A stretch of DNA of 64,000 bases from Streptomyces canus (GTDB taxonomy: Bacteria > Actinomycetota > Actinomycetes > Streptomycetales > Streptomycetaceae). Both the position numbers and the translations under genes were made by a program. Numbering within the stretch: the stretch's first letter is position 1; every line of letters begins with the position of its first letter. Where the stretch lies: the NCBI RefSeq assembly GCF_001514145.1, contig NZ_KQ948657.1, positions 840,323 to 904,322 on the forward strand. Reading direction: 5' to 3'. Below are positions 39,160-48,119 of this stretch, in pieces. The notes beneath the pieces were generated by a model, which was not told where the DNA came from, did no database searches, and was given only the letters and a program-made list of their open reading frames with translations.

Positions 39160-39684
39160 GTGAACCGAGCTCTGCCTGTTGTACGGCTGCGCGTCCCCAC
39201 CGACGAGGACGCCGTCGCCTGGCACCGGGTCTTCGACGACCCGGACGTCATGGAGTTCCACGGCGGCAGGTCCGCCGAGCTGTACGTCTATGAGGAGCTC
39301 ACCGCGCGCCAGCGCCGGCACGACGCCGAGCGCGGGTTCTGTCTGTGGACCATGGTTGACGAGCGCGGGCAGGTCATCGGCTTCACCGGTGCCCAGCCAT
39401 GGCCACAGGACTGGGGGCCGACGGGCGAGATCGAGATCGGGTGGCGGCTCGGGCGGGCGTACTGGGGCCAGGGGTACGCCACGGCGGCCGCGCAGATGAC
39501 CCTGGAGCGACTCACGGCGGCGGGCGTCACCGACGTGGTGGCGATGGTCAGACCCGGCAACGAACGGTCGATCGCGGTCACCAAGCGCCTCGGAATGGAA
39601 CTCGCGGAGACCTTCCCACACCCCCGGTTGAACGAAGAGGCGCTCTGCTTCAGGCTCTCCCTGCAGATCAGTCACTCAGAGTAG
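39160..39684 (+). CDS. GNAT-family N-acetyltransferase
   Basis: 174-aa acetyltransferase of the RimJ/RimL-like group. N-terminal VVRLRVPTDEDAVAWHRVFDDPDVMEF; the acetyl-CoA region follows as GEIEIGWRLGRAYWGQGYATAAAQM (the Q/RxxGxG/A loop is WGQGYA), and the C-terminal NERSIAVTKRLGMELAE is typical. GTG start at 39160. Transferred group is acetyl from acetyl-CoA; acceptor is unknown. Divergent from the MenJ-like gene. Confidence 0.88.
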   Translation: MNRALPVVRLRVPTDEDAVAWHRVFDDPDVMEFHGGRSAELYVYEELTARQRRHDAERGFCLWTMVDERGQVIGFTGAQPWPQDWGPTGEIEIGWRLGRAYWGQGYATAAAQMTLERLTAAGVTDVVAMVRPGNERSIAVTKRLGMELAETFPHPRLNEEALCFRLSLQISHSE

Positions 39685-39686
39685 CG

Positions 39687-39699
39687 TTCTGTTACAGAA
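39687..39699. promoter_or_regulatory. Short palindrome TTCTGT-T-ACAGAA
   Basis: Perfect 6-bp dyad around one base, between the acetyltransferase stop and the PASTA gene. It could be an operator for the PASTA gene. Confidence 0.25.
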
Positions 39700-39767
39700 A
39701 GACACTCGGCACTTCCTGTCGCCGCGGGGCCGGAGTTACCCTTCCGGTACCGCTGGGGGTGACATCT

Positions 39768-40115
39768 GTGCGCATAACACCCAAGACGCCCGAAGTGCGC
39801 GTACCGCGTCTGGTCGGACTCATGGCCGTCGACGCACGTGAGACGGCCCAGGCGCAGGGCCTGTTCGTCAGTGCGCCGGATCGCAAGGACTTCCACCAGG
39901 CCGTCGTCGACTATGTCGTACGCCAGTACCCGCAGGCCGGTGCCGAGGTGCCGCGGGACTCGGTGGTGTACGTGTGGTTCGACCTCGGTCCGGGTGAGGG
40001 CGGCGGGGGCATCCGCGAGCCCCGCATCCCCCGACCCCCGAGCGGCGGCCTCCAGCGTGAACTGGACGAGCCGGGAGACCCGTACGCCGTGCGCTGTACG
40101 ACAGGGCTCGGCTGA
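39768..40115 (+). CDS. Small PASTA-domain protein
   Basis: 115 aa. One PASTA domain: VRVPRLVGLMAVDARETAQAQGLFVSAPD followed by VVDYVVRQYPQAGAEVPRDSVVYVWFDLG. PASTA domains bind peptidoglycan or beta-lactams in Stk-type kinases and PBPs. No signal peptide or membrane helix is visible, so this one is probably cytoplasmic. C-terminal tail Gly/Pro-rich (GEGGGGIREPRIPRPPSGG). GTG at 39768 with GGGGGTGA about 7 nt upstream. Convergent with menG. Confidence 0.75.
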   Translation: MRITPKTPEVRVPRLVGLMAVDARETAQAQGLFVSAPDRKDFHQAVVDYVVRQYPQAGAEVPRDSVVYVWFDLGPGEGGGGIREPRIPRPPSGGLQRELDEPGDPYAVRCTTGLG

Positions 40116-40140
40116 CCCGGGTCGTACCTCACGGGGCCGC

Positions 40141-40836
40141 TCAGCTCTCCTTGACGCCCCGGTGCAGGGCCACGATCCCGCCCGTCAGGTTCCGCCATGC
40201 CACCTTCGACCAGCCGGCCTTCCGGAGTCGCTCCGCCAGGGCCGGCTGGTCCGGCCAGGCGCGGATGGACTCGGCGAGGTAGACGTAGGCGTCGGGGTTG
40301 GAGGAGACCGCGCGGGCCACCGGCGGCAGGGCGCGCATCAGGTACTCGGTGTAGACCGTGCGGAAGGGTGCCCAGGTCGGGTGCGAGAACTCGCAGATCA
40401 CGACCCGGCCGCCGGGCCTGGTCACCCGGTACATCTCGCGCAGCGCGGTGTCGGTGTCCTGGACGTTGCGCAGCCCGAAGGAGATGGTGACGGCGTCGAA
40501 GGTGTCGTCCTTGAAGGGCAGCTTCGTCGCGTCGCCCGCGGTGAAGGGCAGCCAGGTGTGCTTCCGCTTGCCGACCTGGAGCATGCCGATCGAGAAGTCG
40601 CAGGGCACGACATAGGCGCCGGTGCGGGCGAAGGGCAGCGACGAGGTGGCCGTGCCCGCCGCCAGATCCAGGATCTTCTGGGCGGGGCGGGCGTCGACGG
40701 CCCTGGCGACCTCCTTGCGCCACACCCGGTCCTGACCGAGCGACAGCACGTCGTTCGTCAGGTCGTACCGTTCCGCCACGTCGTCGAACATCGAGGCGAC
40801 TTCGTGCGGCTGCTTGTTCAGGGAAGCGCGGGTCAC
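40141..40836 (-). CDS. menG: Demethylmenaquinone methyltransferase
   Basis: Last step of menaquinone synthesis: SAM-dependent C-methylation of demethylmenaquinone. 231 aa, UbiE/MenG family: opening [32 protein letters not shown] motif [30 protein letters not shown] and the [12 protein letters not shown] stretch. GTG at 40836 overlaps the acyltransferase stop by 4 nt (GTGA), so it is translated as the last gene of the run 44832-40141. It acts at the inner face of the membrane on the lipid quinone that complex I reduces. Confidence 0.95.
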   Translation of the reverse strand: MTRASLNKQPHEVASMFDDVAERYDLTNDVLSLGQDRVWRKEVARAVDARPAQKILDLAAGTATSSLPFARTGAYVVPCDFSIGMLQVGKRKHTWLPFTAGDATKLPFKDDTFDAVTISFGLRNVQDTDTALREMYRVTRPGGRVVICEFSHPTWAPFRTVYTEYLMRALPPVARAVSSNPDAYVYLAESIRAWPDQPALAERLRKAGWSKVAWRNLTGGIVALHRGVKES

Positions 40837-42137
40837 GTCGCCATTCTTGCAGGCCGCCCTCCCGGAAGAAGCTGCGGCTTCTTCTTCCCGGCCACGTCCT
40901 CCACCCATCCGCACAGCAGCACGAACCCCGCGATCAGAATCCAGCCGACACCGAACATGAACCACTGACTCTCCAGCGGCAGCCACTTCTCGAACGCGGG
41001 CACGTTCCAGAACTGGTCGATCAGCGGCACGGCGAGGATCAGCGCGATCTCGTGCCACAGATAGATCGTCACCGCGCGGGAGTTGAAGATCGTGACGACC
41101 CGGTCCGTCCGCCGGAAGCGGGTGAGCCAGGCGAAATCGATCCCGAAGCGCGACTTGGCCCACATCAGGAGCGTCACGTACCCGGCCGACCAGAAGGCCT
41201 GGGCGAGGGGGATGTCGTCGAGGTCGTACGACCCCGTCTCGGCCTGGTGGGTGAAGGCGTACCAGCCGCCGAACCCGATCGCGGCGAGCGAGAGAGCGAC
41301 GACGGCCGGCGCCTTCAGCCGCTCAAGGATCCCGTCCCGGTGGGCGAAGCCGAGGATCCAGCAGAACAGGAAGGTGGCCAGGTCCGTCAGCGCGCTGCCG
41401 AGGCGGTTGTCCGGCGGCTCCCACAGGAACTGGAAGACCACGATCGGGGCCAGGGACAGCAGCAGGACCGGCACCGGAGCCGGCCGGAACACCTTCAGCA
41501 GCGCCGGGGACAGCAGGACGAACCACAGGTACGTCCGCAGGTACCAGAGGATCTCCCAGGCCTGCTCGCCCCACGCGTTGCCCGGCGGATCGCCGAGCGG
41601 CACGATCCAGTAGACGATCTGCCAGCCCGGCATCCAGTCGTGGACCAGCATCGCGAGGACCACGAAGACGCCCCAGAACCAGAAGGGCGGCAGCAGGCGG
41701 CGCATCCGGCTTCTGACCACCGTGCGGGCGGGCCGCTCCAGGGACTTCGCCATCAGCGTGCCGGCCAGGCCGAACATGATCCCCATGGAGGGGAAGACCA
41801 TGCCCGCCCAGGCCCAGCCGAAGGTGTGATAGGTGACGACCCGGATCAGGGCGACGGCCCGGAGGGTGTCGAAGTAGCGGTCGCGGCCCGGGGGCCGAGA
41901 CGGAGGCTTCTCCTCCTCCGCCTCGGCGTCAGCGGGGGCTCCGGCGACCGGCGGCTCCTGCGGCTCCGGCTCCGTGCCCTGTCCGTAGTAGCCGTGGTCG
42001 ACGTACTCCTGCGGAAACGGCTGCTGCGGATACGGCTGCGGCTGCTCTACGTACCCCGAGTACCCGTACTCGTAGCCGTACCCCTGCCCCTGCCCCTGAT
42101 AGCCCTGCTGCTGATACCCCTGCTGCTCCCAGCTCAT
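40833..42137 (-). CDS. Acyltransferase-3 family integral membrane protein
   Basis: 434 aa. A Gln/Tyr/Gly/Pro-rich cytoplasmic N-terminus ([19 protein letters not shown]) of about 85 residues precedes the acyltransferase-3 (OafA/OpgC-like) membrane domain: [21 protein letters not shown] is the first helix with the family Arg-x10-His motif (R...H), followed by about nine more helices. Such enzymes O-acylate sugars of exported polysaccharides. ATG at 42137 overlaps the upstream gene stop by one base. Probably decorates the polymer made by the enzyme at 42137-44413. Confidence 0.85.
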   Translation of the reverse strand: MSWEQQGYQQQGYQGQGQGYGYEYGYSGYVEQPQPYPQQPFPQEYVDHGYYGQGTEPEPQEPPVAGAPADAEAEEEKPPSRPPGRDRYFDTLRAVALIRVVTYHTFGWAWAGMVFPSMGIMFGLAGTLMAKSLERPARTVVRSRMRRLLPPFWFWGVFVVLAMLVHDWMPGWQIVYWIVPLGDPPGNAWGEQAWEILWYLRTYLWFVLLSPALLKVFRPAPVPVLLLSLAPIVVFQFLWEPPDNRLGSALTDLATFLFCWILGFAHRDGILERLKAPAVVALSLAAIGFGGWYAFTHQAETGSYDLDDIPLAQAFWSAGYVTLLMWAKSRFGIDFAWLTRFRRTDRVVTIFNSRAVTIYLWHEIALILAVPLIDQFWNVPAFEKWLPLESQWFMFGVGWILIAGFVLLCGWVEDVAGKKKPQLLPGGRPARMAT

Positions 42138-44413
42138 CAGCCCACCCCCGCCGGGGTCCCGACCTCGCCGGTCCGCTTCAGCTTCTGCCAGCGCAGCCGG
42201 CCGCCGGTGAGGGCGGTGATGCAGGAGTGGATGAGGACGAGGTACATCATCTGGCGGTAGGCCAGCTGCTGGAGCGGCATCATCAGCAGATAGCGGTACT
42301 TCTCCTTGTCCAGCTTGAAGGCGTACGCCGCGCACACGAGCTGGACGCCGAGGACCGCGAGCCACGCGTACAGCGCCGCCCGGAAGTCGACGAAGATCAT
42401 CGAGTAGGCGGTGAACACGTCGATCAGCGGGGCGAAGACCGGCGTGACGATCTGGAAGATCACCACCAGCGGCATGCCGACCCGGCCGAAGCGGCCCGAG
42501 GGGCCCTTGTCCGTGAGGGACTTGCGGTGCTTCCACAGCGCCTGCATCGTGCCGTACGACCACCGGTAGCGCTGCGACCACAGCTGCTTCAGGGAGCCCG
42601 GTGCCTCGGTCCACGCGCGCGCGTGCTCCTGGTAGACGACCCGCCAGCCCGCGCGGTGCATCGCGATGGTGATGTCGGTGTCCTCGGCGAGGGTGTCCTC
42701 GCTCATCCCGCCGACCTGGAGGACCGCCTCGCGGCGGAACGCGCCGATCGCGCCCGGGATGGTGGGCATGCAGCGCAGCAGGTCGTACATCCGGCGGTCG
42801 AGGTTGAAGCCCATCACGTACTCGATGTGCTGCCAGGCGCCGATGACGGTGTCGCGGTTGCCGACCTTGGCGTTGCCGGCGACCGCGCCGACCTCCGGGT
42901 TCGCGAAGGGCTGCACCAGCTGCCGTACGGTGTCCGGTTCGAAGACGGTGTCGCCGTCCATCATCACGACGATGTCGTGACTGGCGCTGCGGACACCGTT
43001 GTTGAGGGCGGCCGGCTTGCCCGCGTTCTCCTGGCGGATGACACGTACGTTCGTCATGCCCAGCGAGCGGGCCGCCTCGCGGGCGATCTCGGAGGTGCCG
43101 TCCGAGGAGCCGTCGTCGACGACGACGACCTCGATCGGATGGGTGCTTCTCGCCAGCGACTCCAGGGTGTTGGCGATGCACTCCTTCTCGTTGTACGCCG
43201 GGACGATCACGGTCACCGGCCGGGTGACCGTGGGCCCCCAGCTGAAGCGGCGTTTGTTGCGCAGTCGGTAGTGGCGGCGGGCGAGGATCAGCATCATCCC
43301 GAACCGGCCCATGACGGCCACGCCCACGATCACCAGTCCGACCGACAGCGTGGGCACGGTGTACTCGGCGACGGCGACGGCCACGACGAGCGCCTTGCCC
43401 TCGTAGAGCGTCGTGCCGGTGGCCTCGCGGTGCGCGGCCTGGAGGCGGTCGGTGCCGTTCCGGCTCCCGCCCTGGAGCTGCCCGCCCGCACCTGCCGGCG
43501 CGTTCGCCTGCTGTCCCGCGCGGGCAGCCGTGTTCTGCGCCTCGATGACCCCGCTGATGGTGGTGAAGGTGTAGCCCTTCGCCCGCATCTTCTCGATGTA
43601 CTCCGGCAGCGCCTTGACCGTCTGCTCACGGTCGCCGCCGGCGTCGTGCATCAGCACGGAGGCACCCGACGTCCCGGACGGCGTCGCCCACTTGACGATC
43701 TTCGAGACGCCCGGCTTCTTCCAGTCGTCGCTGTCGGTGTCGACGAAGACGCTGGTGTAACCCTCCTCGCCGAGCTTCTTGTACACGGGCCAGCTGTAGT
43801 TGTCGATCGCGTCCGTCTCCGAGGAGTACGGCGCCCGGAACAGCGTGGTGGTGATGCCCGCCGCGCCCGCGAGGGCCAGCTGCGTCTGGGTCATCTCGCG
43901 CCGGATGCGGGCGTCGCTCTGGTAGGAGAGGTCGACGTGGGTGAAGGTGTGGATGCCCACCTCATTGCCCTGGTCGACCATGTCCTTCACGATCCCCGGG
44001 TAGCGCGAGACCATCGAACCGACCACGAAGAAGGTCGCCGGCACGTCGTACTTCTCCAGGATCTTCAGAACCTGGGGCGTGTACGTAGGGTTCGGGCCGT
44101 CGTCGAAGGTGAGCGCGATCGTCTTGGCCGGCACGGCGGTCGTGGTGGCCTGGCCGCCCCGGAAGCTGATGATCGGTCCGCCGTTGAGGATCTTGTCGGG
44201 GACCTTGCTGGAGCCGGCGCCGTCGCGCACCCGCTCGTCGCCGCCGACCTCGGCGCGCAGATAGCCGTCGAGCAGCATCACGCTGGTCAGGCCGAGCAGG
44301 AGCAGCAGGGCGAGGATGACCCGCGGTTTCTGCAACGCCGCGGCCTTGCCCGCCGCCCGCTCGATGCGGGTGGGGGCACGCCGGCGGCCGCGGGAGGGCG
44401 TCGTCGTGGTCAT
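42137..44413 (-). CDS. Fused polysaccharide deacetylase / family 2 glycosyltransferase, MatB-like
   Basis: 758-aa membrane protein with two enzyme domains. After an Arg-rich N-terminus and one helix (VILALLLLLGLTSVMLLDGYL) comes a NodB polysaccharide-deacetylase domain: TFDDGPNPTYTPQVL with catalytic/metal Asp, and HTFTHVDLS. After helices near 350-375 follows a GT2 synthase domain: VIVPAYNEKECIANTLES, VVVDDGSSDGTSE, MDGDTVFEPD, EDTDIT and QRYRW, all catalytic motifs of processive beta-glycan synthases, then further helices. The architecture is that of S. coelicolor/lividans MatB, which with MatA makes a PNAG-like matrix polymer. ATG at 44413. Confidence 0.9.
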   Translation of the reverse strand: MTTTTPSRGRRRAPTRIERAAGKAAALQKPRVILALLLLLGLTSVMLLDGYLRAEVGGDERVRDGAGSSKVPDKILNGGPIISFRGGQATTTAVPAKTIALTFDDGPNPTYTPQVLKILEKYDVPATFFVVGSMVSRYPGIVKDMVDQGNEVGIHTFTHVDLSYQSDARIRREMTQTQLALAGAAGITTTLFRAPYSSETDAIDNYSWPVYKKLGEEGYTSVFVDTDSDDWKKPGVSKIVKWATPSGTSGASVLMHDAGGDREQTVKALPEYIEKMRAKGYTFTTISGVIEAQNTAARAGQQANAPAGAGGQLQGGSRNGTDRLQAAHREATGTTLYEGKALVVAVAVAEYTVPTLSVGLVIVGVAVMGRFGMMLILARRHYRLRNKRRFSWGPTVTRPVTVIVPAYNEKECIANTLESLARSTHPIEVVVVDDGSSDGTSEIAREAARSLGMTNVRVIRQENAGKPAALNNGVRSASHDIVVMMDGDTVFEPDTVRQLVQPFANPEVGAVAGNAKVGNRDTVIGAWQHIEYVMGFNLDRRMYDLLRCMPTIPGAIGAFRREAVLQVGGMSEDTLAEDTDITIAMHRAGWRVVYQEHARAWTEAPGSLKQLWSQRYRWSYGTMQALWKHRKSLTDKGPSGRFGRVGMPLVVIFQIVTPVFAPLIDVFTAYSMIFVDFRAALYAWLAVLGVQLVCAAYAFKLDKEKYRYLLMMPLQQLAYRQMMYLVLIHSCITALTGGRLRWQKLKRTGEVGTPAGVG

Positions 44414-44430
44414 GTGGTGGGCCGTTCCGG

Positions 44431-44832
44431 TCAGTGGGATGCAGCGGAGGCGGTCGCGGTCGGGACGGTGCTCGGCGGAGCGCCCGTGGCGGTGCCCGTG
44501 GGCAAAGTGCCGGAGGGCCTCGACGGCGGGGTGCCGATCCCGCCCTGCGGCTGGATGCCGCCGGGGCCGGAGTTCGATGAGCCACCGGGACCGCCGCCCG
44601 CGAAGGGCAGCAGTGTCGTGCTGGAGACGCCGATGCCCATGAAGGCCAGGCCCAGCACGACGGCGTAGCCGAGGGACAGGACGCCGAGGAGAAGACCGAT
44701 CCGGCGCAGCAGCTTGGAGCGGCGTCCGGAGTTGTCAACGAACACCGGGCCCTCGGCGGACCCGTTACTACCGCGTTTGCGGCGGCGACCGCGCGTGTCC
44801 GCACGGTTTTCGATGGCAGTCTCGGAATGCAT
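44431..44832 (-). CDS. Small membrane protein with Pro/Gly/Thr-rich outer tail
   Basis: 133 aa. Basic N-terminal part (ADTRGRRRKRGSNGS), one membrane helix (GLLLGVLSLGYAVVLGLAFMGIG) and a long low-complexity tail (GGPGGSSNSGPGG, PTGTATGAPPSTVPT) expected outside. No catalytic motif. It lies 17 nt upstream of the deacetylase/glycosyltransferase gene and is probably its operon partner, perhaps an accessory subunit of the synthase. ATG at 44832 is preceded by GGGG with little spacing. Confidence 0.7.
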   Translation of the reverse strand: MHSETAIENRADTRGRRRKRGSNGSAEGPVFVDNSGRRSKLLRRIGLLLGVLSLGYAVVLGLAFMGIGVSSTTLLPFAGGGPGGSSNSGPGGIQPQGGIGTPPSRPSGTLPTGTATGAPPSTVPTATASAASH

Positions 44833-45137
44833 TCCCCAGACGTTAAGGAGTCTTTATGTGACCGAGTCATCCGTTCTTGTGAGACGCATATGAGAAACGC
44901 CTTAACCTGTCTTTTCCCTGAGAGATTTCACAAACGCCTGCACAGGTCACCATGGAGGGAAGTGAGCCGAATGCCCTATTCGGTTCGCCCGTTTGGCCCG
45001 ATTCACGCGATGCGACCCGTGGATCTTCTGTGTATCCACTGTCGCTTTGAACACCGGCTTCGTATGAGACGTTCTCCTTTCGAATGACCCCTTGTTTCAA
45101 GCCTGAGACGAAAATCACGAGAGCGGGTGCATGAACA
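44833..45137. other. Divergent promoter region, no gene
   Basis: 305 nt, lower in GC than the flanks. A CCGAAT-GCCCT-ATTCGG dyad lies at 44967-44983. An open frame on the plus strand (44827-45087) is Arg/His/Cys-rich, overlaps the start of the minus-strand gene and has no sensible ribosome site, so it is not called. Two similar stretches (GAGACGCATATGAGAAACG near 44880 and GAGACGAAAATCACGAGAG near 45103) may be operator or promoter repeats. Confidence 0.35.
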
Positions 45138-46169
45138 ATGCGGGGTTTCCTGAGGCCGGCCGCCGGGCTCACTTGTCTGTTTGCCCTGGCCATGACGGGG
45201 TGCTCCGCCGACTCCGACAGCGCCTCGGACGCGGAGCCTTCGGAACAGAGCGGCGCCTCGGTGTCGTCGGCGTCGGAAGCCGCGTCCTCGGTCACCGCGT
45301 ACGCGCCCTACGTCAGCGCTGACGAAGCGTCCGACAACGACTCCGCGGGCTCGCCCTCGGTGTACAACCTCGCGTTCGTGATCGCCGACGGCAGCGCCTG
45401 CACGCCTTCCTGGAACGGCACGTCCGCCATCGGCGACTCGTCGGTCGCGTCCCGGATCAGCGCGCTGAAGGAGGACGGGGCTCAGGTGCGGGTCTCGTTC
45501 GGCGGGGCCTCCGGGAAGGAGCTGGCCGAGACCTGCTCCACCGCGGCGAAACTGGCCGCGGCCTACGGAAAGGCGCTGGACGCCGCCGGTTCCTCGCTCG
45601 CCGACTTCGACATCGAGGGGGACGCGCTGAGCGACTCCGACTCGGTGGAGCTGCGGTCCGAGGCGATCGCGTTGCTCCAGGAGGAACGGAGCGATCTCGC
45701 CGTCTCGTTCACGCTTCCCGTGATGCCGTCCGGGCTCGACGACGGCAGTGTGGCGCTACTGGAGTCCGCGAACGACAAGTCGGTTCAGGTGTCGACCGTC
45801 AACATCATGACGATGAACTACGGGGAGTCGTACGACGGGGACATGGGGGATTACGCGATCACTTCGGCGAAGGCTGCGCAGGCTCAGTTGCGGGACGTTT
45901 TCGGTACGTCCGATTCCACTGCGTGGCGGGCCATGGCGCTCACCTCGATGATCGGGACGAATGATGTGGACGGGGAGACGTTCACGTTGTCCGACGCGGC
46001 TCAGGTGCGGGAGTTCGCCGAGGCGAAGGAGGTGGCGTGGGTGTCGATGTGGTCGACGTTTCGGGATCAGGAGTGTGAGTCGGGGAACTCGAACGAGGAT
46101 GACCCGTTGACCAATTGCAGTGGGGTTTCTCAGTCGGCGGGGGCGTTTGGAGAGGCGTTGGCCGGTTGA
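45138..46169 (+). CDS. GH18-like chitinase-type lipoprotein
   Basis: 343 aa. Lipoprotein signal ending LAMTGC (Cys22), a Ser/Ala/Glu-rich linker, then a glycoside-hydrolase-18-type barrel: SFGGASG (the SxGG motif, residues 120-126) and LADFDIEGD with the DxDxE of the GH18 active site (Asp156, Asp158, Glu160), later VNIMTMNYGESYDG and VAWVSMWSTF. The usual first Asp of DxxDxDxE is Ser here. Likely a membrane-anchored chitinase or related beta-glycan hydrolase. No strong ribosome site; the ATG at 45138 gives the full signal. Divergent from the polysaccharide operon. Confidence 0.82.
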   Translation: MRGFLRPAAGLTCLFALAMTGCSADSDSASDAEPSEQSGASVSSASEAASSVTAYAPYVSADEASDNDSAGSPSVYNLAFVIADGSACTPSWNGTSAIGDSSVASRISALKEDGAQVRVSFGGASGKELAETCSTAAKLAAAYGKALDAAGSSLADFDIEGDALSDSDSVELRSEAIALLQEERSDLAVSFTLPVMPSGLDDGSVALLESANDKSVQVSTVNIMTMNYGESYDGDMGDYAITSAKAAQAQLRDVFGTSDSTAWRAMALTSMIGTNDVDGETFTLSDAAQVREFAEAKEVAWVSMWSTFRDQECESGNSNEDDPLTNCSGVSQSAGAFGEALAG

Positions 46170-46174
46170 GCTTT

Positions 46175-46245
46175 GGGTGCGGGTCGGTGCGGGCTGGTCG
46201 CGCCCACGCGGCGGAGCCGCAAATCGATACAGCCCCGCGCCCCTG
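46175..46245. repeat. Interspersed intergenic repeat, possible terminator
   Basis: Outer arms GCGGGCTG (46189-46196) and CAGCCCCGC (46230-46238) enclose a GCGGC-GGA-GCCGC hairpin. Phrases such as GGCGGAGCCGCA followed by ACAGCCCCGCGCCCCT recur between genes in many Streptomyces genomes from memory. It sits between two converging genes and probably acts as terminator for both. Confidence 0.6.
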
Positions 46246-46253
46246 AAAACCCC

Positions 46254-46841
46254 TCACCTGCGCCGGTGTAGCAAGCGGCCGTTGATCACCGTTGCCACGC
46301 AGGTTGTCAGTTCTGGGGTTTCGAAGATCGCGAAAGTGGCCTCGGCCTGGGGAAGCAGCGGGGTGGCGAATGACCCGGAGGTCAGTGAAGGCCGGCCCAC
46401 GGGATCCGCGAGCCGTTGCTCGATCGTCAGGCCCGACCTGTGTACGGCGTCGATCACCGCGGGGCGTCGCAGCTCACCCCTCACCGCCACCACCCCGTGC
46501 GCCAGCATCCGCTGCACCCCCCGCCGCGCACTCGCACCCCACCGGGCGTCCGTCATGCCCAGGGACTCCAGCGCCTCGCCCGAGATCGGCTCGCTGCCCA
46601 GGTCCTCACGTGGGTCCGGATGGTAGGCCTGCTCCAACAGCTCCGGCCCGTACGGGTTCACCAGGCCCGGGGTGAGAACTCCCGGCCAGCGGCGCACCCT
46701 TGCGGTCGGATGTGCGGCGGCCAGCTCCTCGTAGACCTCTACGGCAGCCAGCCGCCGTCCCTCGACCAGTACCGCCCCACCGGGCAGCGGTGACCTTCCG
46801 CCGCCCGGGATCAGCAGGTCGGCGGTGTGGATCGTCAGCAA
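46254..46841 (-). CDS. Amidohydrolase-like (imidazolonepropionase-like) domain protein lacking the metal motif
   Basis: 195 aa. N-terminal beta-sandwich segment of amidohydrolases (MLTIHTADLLIPGGG...GGAVLVEGRRLAAVEVYEE), followed by TPGLVNPYGPELLE where active enzymes have a HxH (PGLVNxHxH). The HxH is replaced by NPYG, and the protein ends after about half of a normal amidohydrolase. So metal-dependent hydrolysis is unlikely. TTG start at 46841, 7 nt after the mqnC stop. Placement suggests a link to menaquinone synthesis, where the deaminase MqnX is an amidohydrolase; function is unknown. Confidence 0.7.
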   Translation of the reverse strand: MLTIHTADLLIPGGGRSPLPGGAVLVEGRRLAAVEVYEELAAAHPTARVRRWPGVLTPGLVNPYGPELLEQAYHPDPREDLGSEPISGEALESLGMTDARWGASARRGVQRMLAHGVVAVRGELRRPAVIDAVHRSGLTIEQRLADPVGRPSLTSGSFATPLLPQAEATFAIFETPELTTCVATVINGRLLHRRR

Positions 46842-46848
46842 GACAGGC

Positions 46849-48048
46849 CTAGTTGGACGCGAGGATCTTCAGCTCGGGATGCGCCGTGCCGCCCGCGATC
46901 GCCGTGGAGGAGATGTGGGACATGACGCGGGCGTCGACGGGGTCGTTCGCCGGGTCGTCGTGGACGACGAGGTGCTCGTACGTGGTGGCGCGCTGGGCCG
47001 GGACCCGTCCCGCCGTACGGATCATGTCGATCATTTCCTGGAGGTTGGAGCGGTGCTTGGCACCGGCCGCCGAGACGACGTTCTCCTCCAGCATGACCGA
47101 GCCGAGGTCGTCCGCGCCGTAGTGCAGCGTCAGCTGGCCCGCGTCCTGGCCGGTGGTCAGCCAGGAGCCCTGGATGTGGGCGATGTTGTCCATGAAGAGC
47201 CGGGAGATCGCGATCATCCGCAGGTACTCGAAGATCGTGGCCTGGGTGCGGCCCTTCAGGTGGTTGTTCATCGGCTGGTAGAGGTACGGGATGAACGCCC
47301 GGAAGCCGCCCGTCCGGTCCTGTACGTCACGGATCATCCGCAGGTGCTCGATGCGCTCGGCGTTGGTCTCGCCGGTGCCCATGAGCATGGTGGAGGTGGA
47401 CTCCACGCCCAGGTTGTGCGCCGTCTCCATGATCTCCAGCCAGCGCTCGCCGGACTCCTTGAGGGGCGCGATGGCCTTGCGGGGGCGCTCGGGGAGCATC
47501 TCGGCACCGGCGCCCGCGAAGGAGTCGAGGCCGGCCGCGTGGATGCGCTGGATGGCCTCCTCCACGCTCACCTTGGAGATCCGGGCCATGTGCTCGACCT
47601 CGGACGCGCCCAGCGAGTGGATCACCAGCTGGGGGAACTCCTTCTTGATGGCGGCGAAGTGCTTCTCGTAGTACTCGACGCCGTAGTCCGGGTGGTGGCC
47701 GCCCTGGAACATGATCTGGGTGCCGCCGAGTTCGACGGTCTCCGCGCACCGGCGCAGGATGTCGTCCAGGTCGCGGGTCCAGCCCTTGTCCTTGGCCGTC
47801 GGCGGGGCGTAGAACGCGCAGAACTTGCACGCCGTGACGCACACGTTGGTGTAGTTGATGTTCCGCTCGATGATGTACGTCGCGATGTGCTCCGTGCCCG
47901 CGTACCGACGGCGGCGCACGGCGTCCGCGGCGGAGCCCAGCGCGTGCAGCGGGGCGTCGCGGTAGAGGTCGAGCGCCTCCTCCGGAGTGATGCGCCCACC
48001 CTCTGCGGCACGGTCGAGGACGGACTGAAGGTCGGCCTTCTCGGTCAC
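46849..48048 (-). CDS. mqnC: Cyclic dehypoxanthine futalosine synthase
   Basis: Radical-SAM enzyme of the futalosine menaquinone pathway, cyclising dehypoxanthine futalosine. 399 aa. Cluster-binding Cys70, Cys74 and Cys77 in CVTACKFCAFY. Other family stretches: GTQIMFQGGHHPDYGVEYYE, STSTMLMGTGETNAERIEH and FIPYLYQPMNNHLKG. GTG at 48048 is chosen for length; the upstream open frame overlaps the prepilin peptidase as a shadow. Together with mqnA it shows that menaquinone is made by the futalosine route, as first shown in S. coelicolor. Confidence 0.95.
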   Translation of the reverse strand: MTEKADLQSVLDRAAEGGRITPEEALDLYRDAPLHALGSAADAVRRRRYAGTEHIATYIIERNINYTNVCVTACKFCAFYAPPTAKDKGWTRDLDDILRRCAETVELGGTQIMFQGGHHPDYGVEYYEKHFAAIKKEFPQLVIHSLGASEVEHMARISKVSVEEAIQRIHAAGLDSFAGAGAEMLPERPRKAIAPLKESGERWLEIMETAHNLGVESTSTMLMGTGETNAERIEHLRMIRDVQDRTGGFRAFIPYLYQPMNNHLKGRTQATIFEYLRMIAISRLFMDNIAHIQGSWLTTGQDAGQLTLHYGADDLGSVMLEENVVSAAGAKHRSNLQEMIDMIRTAGRVPAQRATTYEHLVVHDDPANDPVDARVMSHISSTAIAGGTAHPELKILASN

Positions 48049-48119
48049 CGGGGCGTGCCTTTCGTCAAGGGTTCGGGCGGTCTCGGCCAGCCTACGCCAG
48101 CCCTCCCGCAAGCCCGACC

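Noticed and set aside
44827..45087. Plus-strand open frame of 86 codons in the divergent gap
   Set aside because: Arg/His/Cys-rich composition, no ribosome site, and it overlaps the start of the small membrane protein gene.
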